A stretch of 64,000 bases of DNA. It comes from Oopsacas minuta (taxonomy: Eukaryota; Porifera; Hexactinellida; Lyssacinosida; Leucopsacidae). Within the stretch, counting starts at the first letter, position 1. Each line of letters starts with the position of its first letter. The position numbers and the translations under genes are program-made. Below, piece after piece: positions 26,460-36,900 of the stretch. Under the pieces are notes generated by a model, which had not been told where the DNA came from, did not search any database, and was given only the letters and a program-made list of their open reading frames with translations. The stretch is taken from the NCBI GenBank assembly GCA_024704765.1, contig JAKMXF010000318.1:124001-188000 (forward strand). The letters run 5' to 3'.

Positions 26460-28745
26460 ATGTCAAGTAGCCGTCTTCTACGTCACATAGCAACGTCATC
26501 AACATGCTCAGATGAATTGTTACATAAAGAATTATTGGATTCTGCAGCTAAAGGGAAATTTCCATTATTTAAGTCTCAACTAACATCTTTACTAAAGAAG
26601 ACACATCCAAAGGATATATTCCAGCCTAAGGGCAATAAGGGATCTCCGTTAATTCTAGCTGCTCAGAAAGGTCAAAATAAGATAGTAAGCTATATTCTCA
26701 AGAATTTTCTAGAAGTTTTGGATCTCGAATACACGATGACAGTCAAATCTGATTTCACAGGACATGAGATTAGAGGGGCAACAGCCTTATGGTGTGCTGC
26801 ATTAGGTATAAACTTCAAGTATTAGTTATTTACCTTTGTTTACTTCTGTTTTCTTATAGGTGGTAATGTCAATATTGTAAGAGAACTTATAGAAGCCGGT
26901 GCGAATATTAACCACTCAAATGCAACGAATTCTACTCCGCTTAGAGCCGCGTCTTATCATAATAGAGAGGAGGTTATAATGTGTCTGTTAAATAAGGGAG
27001 CTGATATTAGTATAGCTAATCAAGTGGGACAGGCTCCTGTTATGATAGCTGTATTGAGAGAGAATGAAGATGCTCTTAGATTACTCGGTAAGTAATATGT
27101 AGAAAATTTACAGTAGGAATATTTATACGAATTCTATACGTACAGTTAATTCACGTTATATCGAACACGGATATATCGCAATACCCGCTTATATCGATAT
27201 GTGATATTTTACAAATATTGTCCCGAACCGTCAAAGCAACATAAATTACGCCAGTCATATCGAAGAAATTATCACGATCCCTTGGCTTCGAATATTGGGA
27301 GTTGACTGTATTATACTTTAATATTAGTTACCATTTATTTGTATACAGTTACTTATGGCAAAGCCGATCTCGGTCAGACAACAGCTGCAGGAATAGACTC
27401 ACTACACATAACAATAGAACGAGAATCCCAGAAGATATTCAATCTATTAGTCCAGCTCGGAGCTAATATAATCTGGCCATGTAGAGCCCAATCGCCATCT
27501 CCTCCTATACCTTACTACACAGTACCAGAGGTGTATCAACCCCCCTGTCATGTATTTGTAGCTGCCAAATGTCACAATGAATATGCAATGGATTATCTCA
27601 GTAAACAGCCAGAATGTACTCCTGAATGTGGAGTTGACATGTGGTTAGTCAGAGGGATAGAGAGAGTCTGGGACTATCCTTCTTCTAAAGTAACTGAAGT
27701 TTGGAGAAGAGCACTTGAACTGAGAGAAAAACACAATTTAGGTTACCCCGGGAAACCAGCTATAGATTTATACGAAGGTGTACAGGAAGTTAGAACATTA
27801 ACGGATATATATACTATTTCACAGAAACAATACCTCATTCAGTGTGTGCTAATTAGCGAGAGAGTATTCGGGCCATTATACTGTACATCTTGTGATCTTA
27901 AGATTCGATTCGCCAACCTTTTGTATAGGGAAGGTTCTATGCATTATTGGAGATGTTGTGAGCTATTGTATCAGCTATTACAAGCTGTTGTAAAGAGAAC
28001 TTGGATGCCAACACAAGCATCTATCAATGAATTTAACGTGCTCTTGCATCAAGTAAATACACTATTGCCAGCGTTCAATACTGATGTTATGACAATGGAA
28101 AGGTTCGCTGCTTATTTCAAGTGTATTTACACAAGGTATGCTATTTTGCTGAAAGGCATAGAAACTAATATGAACGTTTCGTATCATAAGTGTTTGAATC
28201 AGTTATTAGCTTTTCTCGATATTTGGTTGGAGAAATTTCCATCATTCACTACTGTCGACTCTGTTGTTTATAGAAATCCTGTGTTATTGGAAGCACTACA
28301 GCTATTATTTCATCCATTAACGAAAGATGAATCTATTTTCCATTCTATTATGAAATCAAAGTATTTTCTTAAACATGAAAATGTACTCAACGCATTCATT
28401 GCCGTATCTACCCCAGATATGTTAGAGGTATCAGATAAGGACGGTTTAACCGCGTTACATTTCGCGTGTATGTTAGAAACAGTCCCTGATTCTGTTATCC
28501 ACGCGTTAATTCAAGCTGGGTCACATTTAGACTCTGTTACTCCCTCAAATCGAACACCTATAGAATCTTGTATCAGCAAACTTTCTCCACAGTATCTAAC
28601 ACTAAGATCGTATTACCCTTTAAAACTAGCTTGTCTGTCCGCACGGATTATCGTACAGTACCAACTGTCTACAGAAACACTACCTGCGTTTTTTCACACC
28701 TTTATTGACCTTCATCGCACACCACCTCCAAAAATTGACGAATAA
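26460..28745 (+). CDS. FEM1: FEM1 family protein, substrate receptor of a CUL2 E3 ligase
   Basis: Three exons, 26460-26805, 26860-27087 and 27349-28745, encode 656 residues; human FEM1B has 627. N-terminal ankyrin repeats include the FEM1 signatures 'GATALWCAA' and 'ATNSTPLRAAS'. A helical middle follows ('WRRALELREKH', 'LIQCVLISERVFGP') that matches the FEM1 TPR region. The C-terminus has two more ankyrin-like repeats and ends in 'IDLHR', as FEM1 proteins do. FEM1 proteins recognise C-terminal degrons for ubiquitination. The ankyrin block before the TPR part looks shorter and more diverged than in vertebrates. Exon 3 begins with an unassigned stretch of about 90 residues. Intron 2 carries a small inverted-repeat transposon remnant. 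It starts 165 bp after the giant adhesion gene. Confidence 0.85.
27143..27308. mobile_element. MITE family A, copy 1 (TA-flanked)
   Basis: A 166 bp element in FEM1 intron 2 with terminal inverted repeats. The left end is CAGTTAATTCACGTTATATC and the right end is the complement-like GGGAGTTGACTG. Both ends are flanked by TA. Four relatives occur at 50869, 53016, 54505 and 59440. The consensus end, about CAGTCAACTCCCGTTATAT, and the TA target suggest a non-autonomous Tc1/mariner- or pogo-type element. Confidence 0.7.
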
Positions 28746-29071
28746 ATTTCTCTTTCTCTCTCCTCCAGTTAAGCTTGCTGCTTTTGTGTATATTTACTAA
28801 AGAACTTGTGTATAATATTTACTACAGAACTTATGTGTAATATTTCGAAATGCTCTACTATATTTTGTTGTATAATTTTTTGTATTCAAAGGCTATATTT
28901 TGCTATATGATTGAGTCAACTATTTATAGGCATGCAGCGCACTTACAATCTCTGGAAGTATATCAGCTGATATACTTCTAGGTGTACTAAAATTGTTTCC
29001 AGATCTCCATAATTATGCAGGTTTTTATAACCAGTGTTCGTATATTAGTTGATTTATATTGGAATCTAAAC
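28746..29071. other. Intergenic region with short tandem copies and a palindrome
   Basis: This 326 bp stretch lies between FEM1 and the adhesion GPCR. At about 28785-28850 there are two to three imperfect copies of a unit of about 25 bp containing GTGTATAATATTTACTA. A perfect 24 bp palindrome lies at 28955-28978. No gene is seen. It probably contains the FEM1 3' UTR and the GPCR promoter. Confidence 0.55.
28955..28978. promoter_or_regulatory. Perfect 24 bp palindrome upstream of adhesion GPCR
   Basis: Each half is GAAGTATATCAG and its reverse complement, with no spacer and an E-box core CAGCTG at the centre. It ends 93 bp before the proposed GPCR start codon. It could be a binding site for a dimeric factor such as a bHLH protein, or a collapsed hairpin element. 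Confidence 0.4.
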
Positions 29072-32000
29072 ATGAGACTCGTTTTGAAGTATTTTCTTAT
29101 ACTTGTACTATCCATCGCATGTCTACAAGTATCAGCTGAATGTGATTTTCCAGATAATTCTACGAAAGACGGTTTTTTAAAAGACTTAGTAATGGAAGAC
29201 TCCCGTACACTGGTAAATTCCTATCACAGCTGTTCAGTAAGAGACCAGAATAATATAACTAAGTATACCTACATTCTCCTAACCTTGGAAATAGAAGTAG
29301 CCGGCGCGGAATACTACGCACGATTGTCTTTAAATTGTAGCGCGAGGATGTGGAAAGTTAATAATATGACTGATACTATTTCTGTACCTGATAACCCTCC
29401 TGTATTTCTAGATTCTTCTTATATGCGTGTAGATTGTTATGAATGTAATCTTAACTTCTCTCCAGTCTCTAGTGATCTGTACGGTTGTATGGAATGTCAT
29501 GATGATTGTCTTAGAGCTGGTGTTAATAACTCATTAGGCTATTGCTACGGACAGTCTGCATCAGAGTGTTGCTCTTATAGTCTCGATGGAATGTGTGTAG
29601 CCATGTGTCCTTTGAACTATGTGTATAATAATGAGTCTGCTTGTGTTTGTGCTCCGAATAGATCAGGTCCTGACTGCTCAAATTGTGATTTAATTTGCCA
29701 GAATGGAACAGCTGAGACAGATTGTAGTGTTTGTAATTGTGATGTTGATTATTTCGGTACTGTATGCGAGAGCCAATACCTTCCTTGCTTGGGTACTCCT
29801 TGTCAAAACGGGGGATTATGTATTGACGGTATAGGAGATAATGTGTATACGTGTGACTGTAATAATATGTGGGAGGGTACCGATTGTGCTACTTGTCCTA
29901 TTGTGTGTCAAAACGGTGGCACACCAAATTCAACTTGTAATGGCTGCAATTGTATAAACTCATGGGGAGGATTTGATTGCTCAGTTTGTGGCATAACCTG
30001 TGAAAATGAAGGCTTTCACAACACGATTTGTACTGGATGTGATTGTGTAGGGAATTGGGGTGGTGGTGACTGCGATACATGTGAATTGTCCAGCTGTTTG
30101 AATAACGGATCTGCCAATTCAACTTGTAATGGCTGCAATTGTATAAACTCATGGGAAGGATTTGATTGCTCAGTTTGTGGCATAACCTGTGAAAACGAAG
30201 GCTTTCACAACACGAGTTGTACTGGATGTGATTGTGTAGGGAATTGGGGTGGTGGTGACTGCGATACATGTGAATTATCCAGCTGTTTGAATGGCGGAAC
30301 TGCTAATTCAACTTGTAATGGCTGCAATTGTATAAACTCATGGGAAGGATTTGATTGCTCAGTTTGTGGCATAACCTGTGAAAACGAAGGCTTTCACAAC
30401 ACGATTTGTACTGGATGTGATTGTGTAGAGTATTGGGAGGATTCTAGTTGTACTACGTGTGGGCTGGACTGCAAACATGGTACTAGTGAATATTCAAATT
30501 GCACTGGGTGTCAATGTCCTCGTACACTGACAGGTGACTTATGCGATCAGGAAGCAGACTTATGTTCTGGTGATCCGTGTGGAATTACTAGCAATTGTAC
30601 TGACCTTACCCACCCAAATACATACGAGTGTGACTGTGATCCAGCGTACATATTAATTGACCAAATATACCCTGTGTGTGTTCTTGATGATGCATGCGAC
30701 CCTAATCCTTGTGACCGTCAATTTTCCATAAATTGTCTTAACGTACCTCCACATGATTATAAGTGTATTTGTGTACCTGATATCACTGCTAAGAACTGCA
30801 GTGAGGTGATTGACAATTGTATACCTGATCCTTGTGTAAATGGACTATGTATGGACGGTAACGCTACATACATATGTGAATGTACAAACTCATTTCAAGG
30901 TATGGATTGTGACGTATGCAACTTGACATGTGGTGTAGGAAGCGTATTGAATAGTGATACATGCGAGTGTGATTTTACGAGGATTCCATGTGGAAGTACT
31001 TCCTGCGACCTGATCACTGAGGTTTGTGACGTAGATCACTGTATTTGTAACAGCCCTGCTTTCGCTGAAGGAATTGAACCTGGGCCTTGTTTTGATAACG
31101 ATGAATGTCTTGGGTTTCCATGTCACGAGGATGCAATCTGTACCAATGCATATGGCAGCTATACTTGTGTGTGTAAACAAGGTTTCATGGGTGATGGCAT
31201 TGACTGTACAGACATAAATGAGTGTAGTTTCTATTACCCAGCATGTGGGCAGTATCCAGCTGTTTGTATGAATATTGTAGGTGGATTTAATTGTGTTTGT
31301 CCTACTGGATATTCCTCGAATAATCTCACACAACCTTCTTACTGCTATACTGAGGATTGTAAGGAGAAAATGTGTGTGGATATCAATGAGTGTGCTACAC
31401 CTGATTTATGCGGAGCGAACCAAAAGTGTGAAAACATTCTAGGTGGATATTTCTGCGAATGTTTACAGGGGTTCTTTCCAACTGGATCAGATTGTACACC
31501 GTCAATAGATGGGCTGAAATGTCCTAGTACGCTTGATGGTACTGGGACTGTATATCCAGATACGCCCATTGGTATAACCATTCGTAAGCAATGCCCTAAT
31601 ACTTTGTATGGGGTAATTTCACGTACTTGTATTCCACCATGTGAGTGCACAGCTGATCAGCCAGTATGGGGATACAGCAATGCAAATGAGTGTGTTAGCC
31701 AAAACTTATTTGAAGAAATTAACCAATTACGGAGGTTGAGTATTAGGGAATTGACGGATGAAAATATCTTAGTGAATGCTATTAATGAAGTTTGGAGGTT
31801 AACTGATGATTCATTTCTATTGGGGAAAGATTTGGAAATTGCTACAATATTTATTCATGAAGTGGAACTTGTTATTCGTGATTGGCCCACTTCCATGTAC
31901 TCCTTGTCCCTCTCTGAGTACGGGACTCTCCTAAATATCGCGGATTATTTGCTGTCAAAAAGCGCAGAGAGTTGGGAAGAAACTGATAATTCTACTGCTA

Positions 32001-33703
32001 ACATTCTTAGCATTATAGACACGATACGAAGGATAGGTAATAGAATCTCTATATCTATATACGATAATTCTGACGTCAGCTATACGTTTCAAGGCAACTC
32101 ATTTTTCTTAAAGCTTATAACCTGGGACGAATATACTACAGACTACTTCGAGAGTTCGTTGTTATTCCCTGAGAACACGAATCACTTCATGACATTACCT
32201 TATATGGAAGTAGGTAGAGTTAGTTTACCAGGGACTCGAACACCCAATGACTGTAAAACTTCACTTCTTCTCTTACAGCTGACTAGCGTTAGTTCACTGT
32301 TAAGCACCGCGGTAACAGGAGGTCTACGTAGAAACCAATGTATAGATACACGTATTCAAACACCAAGAAATACATACCAATTCATTGGTGATTCTATTTC
32401 AATGTCATTGACTCAAGGTATTTGTCAATTCGTTAGTATCACAGATTTCCCTACTGACTCCCCTCTTGTTTTCACTTTACCAAACTCCCCTGATTACCAG
32501 ATTTCTAAAAACATGTTTTTCAATACCAAACTGTTCTCGTTAAATGAGTATTCAAAATCTGACCTAATTCCCTATACACAATCTTGTGAAATACAGACTA
32601 CAGATGATGACGTAATTTCATTTCATTGTACATCTTTTAACCACTATATCCCATTGCTAATATCTCCGGTAGAAGGCCTTTTCCCAACAGCTACGCTAGT
32701 ATTAACCATCGTAATCAAGGTGATACTCGCTTTATCGTCTTTCTGTTGTCTAATTGCGCTAATTTTATTGATTTTCAAAATTTTCCAAATGCGGAAAGGA
32801 TTAGTTTTTGTTCGCTTTAACGTCATCTTTTCAATTATGATTGCCTTCATTGTGTTCTTAGCTGGAATTGACCGTACCGAAATACCATGGGTGTGTAGTA
32901 TTTTCGCAGGTTTAATGCAATATTTCGCGATTTGCACTACTTTATGGTCACTTCTTGACGTCATCAATGTTATCCTAATTGTGACTAGAAAAAATTATTT
33001 CATTTATGATATCATATTCTTCCTAGTGGGTTATTTGGTACCAATTATACCAATTGCATTTTCTGTTGGGTTTAGTCTATGTTCATATATACGTGCTCGT
33101 TTATATTGCTGGCCAAGTAGTGAGACTAATATTAATGTACAGTTTGCTATTTCAGCTCCTCTTTATCTTGCTGTTATTGTACTCATAGTCTTGATTGTAG
33201 TATTGTTGTTTACTTCTTTCAAAGAACGTGCTCATTATAGAGATAGTTCAGCCAAGCGTTTTGTGCGAGACTTAACTGTACAATTATCTTCAATTACTCT
33301 TCCCGTTGTCCTGATTATAACGTGGATCCTGGCTGCTTATGCATTTGATAGAGATGAAGAAAATTTTGGTTCACAAATCTGTTTCATTGTGTCTGCAGGT
33401 ATAACAGGAATTTACTGTTTATTCGCGTACTCAATAGCTAGTAGTGAGAAGTTCCGTTTCTATAGTGATAAAATTGAATCTGATAGCTTGGAACTGCTAA
33501 ACCAGTGTGTCGAACCAAACACGACTACGACAAACATTTCTCGTGCACGACGAGAGAGTATAATTAATCCTATCTACTCAGAAGATAACGAAATGAAACG
33601 AGCATCTACTGGATACTCTAAGACAGCTGTAGATGCACCCATTAAGGAGTTGGAAAATTACATTCGGGAGAGGGAGACTACCTTGATTTCTTCCAGAAAA
33701 TAA
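29072..33703 (+). CDS. Adhesion G-protein-coupled receptor with EGF repeats, HRM, GAIN and 7TM
   Basis: A single open exon of 1,543 residues if translation starts at the Met at 29072, which opens directly on a signal peptide ('RLVLKYFLILVLSIA'). An in-frame upstream Met at 29015 would bury that signal. Order: Cys-rich region; EGF-like modules including a 63-residue cassette repeated nearly three times; calcium-binding EGFs ('DNDEC', 'DINEC', about 31096-31500); a hormone-receptor-like motif (about 31510-31720); a helical/beta GAIN region; a degenerate GPS near 32630 ('HCTSFNHYIPLLIS'); seven membrane helices (about 32690-33450) of the family B2 type; and a Ser/Arg-containing tail. The cytoplasmic end has no recognised motif. 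The lack of introns in such a long multi-domain gene stands out against its downstream neighbour. Confidence 0.85.
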   Translation: MRLVLKYFLILVLSIACLQVSAECDFPDNSTKDGFLKDLVMEDSRTLVNSYHSCSVRDQNNITKYTYILLTLEIEVAGAEYYARLSLNCSARMWKVNNMTDTISVPDNPPVFLDSSYMRVDCYECNLNFSPVSSDLYGCMECHDDCLRAGVNNSLGYCYGQSASECCSYSLDGMCVAMCPLNYVYNNESACVCAPNRSGPDCSNCDLICQNGTAETDCSVCNCDVDYFGTVCESQYLPCLGTPCQNGGLCIDGIGDNVYTCDCNNMWEGTDCATCPIVCQNGGTPNSTCNGCNCINSWGGFDCSVCGITCENEGFHNTICTGCDCVGNWGGGDCDTCELSSCLNNGSANSTCNGCNCINSWEGFDCSVCGITCENEGFHNTSCTGCDCVGNWGGGDCDTCELSSCLNGGTANSTCNGCNCINSWEGFDCSVCGITCENEGFHNTICTGCDCVEYWEDSSCTTCGLDCKHGTSEYSNCTGCQCPRTLTGDLCDQEADLCSGDPCGITSNCTDLTHPNTYECDCDPAYILIDQIYPVCVLDDACDPNPCDRQFSINCLNVPPHDYKCICVPDITAKNCSEVIDNCIPDPCVNGLCMDGNATYICECTNSFQGMDCDVCNLTCGVGSVLNSDTCECDFTRIPCGSTSCDLITEVCDVDHCICNSPAFAEGIEPGPCFDNDECLGFPCHEDAICTNAYGSYTCVCKQGFMGDGIDCTDINECSFYYPACGQYPAVCMNIVGGFNCVCPTGYSSNNLTQPSYCYTEDCKEKMCVDINECATPDLCGANQKCENILGGYFCECLQGFFPTGSDCTPSIDGLKCPSTLDGTGTVYPDTPIGITIRKQCPNTLYGVISRTCIPPCECTADQPVWGYSNANECVSQNLFEEINQLRRLSIRELTDENILVNAINEVWRLTDDSFLLGKDLEIATIFIHEVELVIRDWPTSMYSLSLSEYGTLLNIADYLLSKSAESWEETDNSTANILSIIDTIRRIGNRISISIYDNSDVSYTFQGNSFFLKLITWDEYTTDYFESSLLFPENTNHFMTLPYMEVGRVSLPGTRTPNDCKTSLLLLQLTSVSSLLSTAVTGGLRRNQCIDTRIQTPRNTYQFIGDSISMSLTQGICQFVSITDFPTDSPLVFTLPNSPDYQISKNMFFNTKLFSLNEYSKSDLIPYTQSCEIQTTDDDVISFHCTSFNHYIPLLISPVEGLFPTATLVLTIVIKVILALSSFCCLIALILLIFKIFQMRKGLVFVRFNVIFSIMIAFIVFLAGIDRTEIPWVCSIFAGLMQYFAICTTLWSLLDVINVILIVTRKNYFIYDIIFFLVGYLVPIIPIAFSVGFSLCSYIRARLYCWPSSETNINVQFAISAPLYLAVIVLIVLIVVLLFTSFKERAHYRDSSAKRFVRDLTVQLSSITLPVVLIITWILAAYAFDRDEENFGSQICFIVSAGITGIYCLFAYSIASSEKFRFYSDKIESDSLELLNQCVEPNTTTTNISRARRESIINPIYSEDNEMKRASTGYSKTAVDAPIKELENYIRERETTLISSRK
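29925..30436 (+). repeat. 189 bp in-frame tandem repeat encoding an EGF cassette, about 2.7 copies
   Basis: Anchor positions 29931, 30120 and 30309 are exactly 189 bp apart, or 63 residues. Each unit encodes two short EGF-like modules ('CNGCNCINSW', 'CTGCDCVGNWGGGDC'). Copies 1 and 2 differ at only about nine or ten bases (about 95% identical), and copy 3 decays after about 125 bp. High identity with frame kept indicates a recent duplication or ongoing unequal exchange. Confidence 0.9.
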
Positions 33704-33978
33704 TTTACGGATATTTAATCCTATTTTTTCTACAAATGCTAACTATAAGTAGTTATAATTTCGATGTTTATTGATAATATTATATACTTTTCATATTTAT
33801 CCTTTTCATCTTTTATGAATTCTATTTATTTCCTAAAATTGTATCAACACTTATACCAAGATTGCAATCGAATATTTCAATATTTGGTTGGTTAAACCGA
33901 AAAAAATTCGTATTCGTTTCGAGAGGTTTCAACCTTGATGTATCCCACGTAGTGTATTTATCATACAATTTTATAGAT

Positions 33979-36900
33979 ATGTTTTTACATTTTCAAATCG
34001 CAATATTTTTCATTTCCCTATTCTTCCCTCTTTCACTTTCCCTCACGAATACTTGCTCCTCTTATTTCCTATTCGAAACCTCAATCCAAAATGCTTCTTT
34101 TCTTCCACATACTGTCACATTGCCGTCAATATTGCTTACAGAGGGATACATACCTGGTGATGAATACATGTTCAATATAGAAACTATAGGCCGTGCGAAA
34201 ATTAACACTTTCCTTTTGCAAGTTCAAACTCAAGGTAGACATTTCAAAATATGATTTTCTAACATGAACATTTTATATTGTGTAGACTCCACACCAATTG
34301 GTACTTTTCTGAGTGACAATCCAAAACAATCTGTCATTACTTGTCACAATACAAATGACAGTTTGATTGATCCTAACCTAACAGCTGATCAGAATCTCAC
34401 ATACTTGAGGGCTATATGGACAGCTCCTGACGCCCCAGAACTCACAGCTACATTATCATTAGTATATATCCTGGGTGTTAGTAGAGATAAATATCGGGAA
34501 TTCAATTCACAGCTATTTTCACTGAAAGGTTGTTTTCTTGGTTAATTTTGTGAATTGAAGATTTATTGGTTAGTTATAGATTTCTGCTCACCTTCTCCCT
34601 GTGAGAATTCGGGTATCTGTCAACAGCTATTAACAGGTGAATATGATTGTATCTGTCAATTTGACTACTTTGGATCAAATTGTCAATACTTCAATGCTTG
34701 TACTTCATCTCCATGTTTGAATAATGGCATGTGTAGTGACCAGGAATATGGATTTCTTTGTGTATGTCCTCCTGGCTACATAGGTAGACAGTGTGAAGTG
34801 GATATAGATGAATGTCAATTAGCTGTAATCAATGAGGTATGAATTACAGTGATTTGCAAATTTATGTGCGTATGTTATACTATTATTTCTATAGGATTCG
34901 TGTATGTTCAATGGAGAATGTATTGATGGTTCTAATACATTTTATTGTAAGTGTGTTAGAGGATATACTGGAGATCGTTGTGAATTCAACTTGCAAGATT
35001 GTACTACTGGTATATGTGGGGATTCAGGCATGTGTGTTGATTTAGTAGGCGACTATATGTGTAATTGTGATGCTGGCACAGCTGGAAGGTGATTATACAC
35101 ATTTGTACGTTTCTCTTTAATTTATATGTTCTATATTTTTAGGAACTGTGAACTTTCGCATGATTGCTCTGCCCAGGAGAATATCTGCTTGAACAATGCT
35201 GTTTGCAATAAGAACACAACCTTTAACGAAATTTCATGTGATTGCCATTCAGGATTTTCTGGGCCTACTTGTACCACTGCTGTAGATCACTGTACTTCTG
35301 ACACATGTCAAAACGATGGCACATGTCACGATCTAATAGATACACATTTATGTGAGTGCTCTCCTGGTTGGGTAGGTGGTAATTGTGAGGTTAACGTGGA
35401 TGAATGTCAGACTCCTGATATCTGTAATAATGGAATTTGTATTGATAATTCTGGATCATATGATTGTTTCTGTGCTAATGGATTTGCTGGGGAATTCTGT
35501 GAATTTAATATTCCTGATTGCTTCGACAGCCTATGTGCTGAGTTTTCCTCTTGTGTGGATGGCGTAGCAGAATATAATTGTACCTGTCCACCAGGTAGAA
35601 CTGGTAGATTTTGTGATACTAACCTAGATCTATGTATGTCAAATCCTTGCAGAAATAACGCTACATGTACTGATGGTGTGCTCTCATATTCTTGTACATG
35701 TATACCAGGTTATACAGGAGATAACTGTGAGACTGAGACAGATGAATGCGAGGATTTTCCTTGTCTTAACAACGGTACTTGTATTGACGGAGTACATGAA
35801 TTCATGTGTATGTGTAGAGATGGCTTTACAGGAGCTTGTTGTGAGGTTAATATTAATGAATGCGAGCCTCAGCCTTGTGAGAATAATGGCATATGCAAAG
35901 ATGGAGTAAATAGCTTTACTTGTGATTGCTTACCTGCTTTCACTAACATAACATGCTCAGATGATGTTAACGAGTGCTCACAACCTATTTGTCAAAACAA
36001 TTCAACATGTACTAATTTCTATGGAGGATTTTCTTGTGCATGTCAATCAGGTTTTATTGGGGAACTTTGTGGTAGTGACATTAACGAGTGTTTGAACGAG
36101 CCTTGCTCTAATGGTGGCGATTGTGTTAATACAATAGGTAACTTTTCATGTGTATGTCCTCCGTCTTATAAAGGTGACATCTGTCAAACATTTGTTCCAA
36201 GTTGTGACATGTTCGATGAGCAGGGAAACAGTCTTGATTGTGAGAACAATGGAACATGTATTGAGACTGAGAATTCTATAATCTGTCAATGTACTGCAGG
36301 CTACACTGGACAATTCTGTGAGGCTATATTTGATCCTTGTTTAAATGCAACCTGTGGCTCAAATAGCACCTGTATGCCTATAGGGTCCAATTACACTTGT
36401 ATCTGTCCTCCAGGAGTAACAGGTTTTGATTGCAATACTGACGTCATGGAGTGTATGAATAATATCTGTGATAACAACGGAACTTGTATGGAATTATTCG
36501 GCTCGTACAAGTGTATATGTGGAGAACTATTTGCAGGTCAGATGTGTGAAATAGCGCTTAACATTTGCGAATTATCACGCCCTTGTTTCAACAACGCAAC
36601 GTGTGAATCAACACAGCTCGGGTCACCCTTATTCAACTGTACATGCCCGTTAGGCTACACTGGAGACATTTGTGAGATACAAATTGATTATTGTGCATCT
36701 AATCCTTGCTTGAATAACGCTACATGTATAACTGCTATTCCTCCTATCTTCTCTCAAACTCCTCTCTTCACTTGCACTTGTCAACAAGGCTATACCGGTA
36801 TTACATGTGCTGAAGATATCAATGAGTGTTTATCAGTGCCTTGTAGGAATAATGCTACCTGTGTGAATCAGCCTGGAAACTATACTTGTGAATGCTTAGC

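Noticed and set aside
29898-30269. 123-residue repetitive open frame on the minus strand
   Set aside because: It is the antisense shadow of the tandem EGF cassette.
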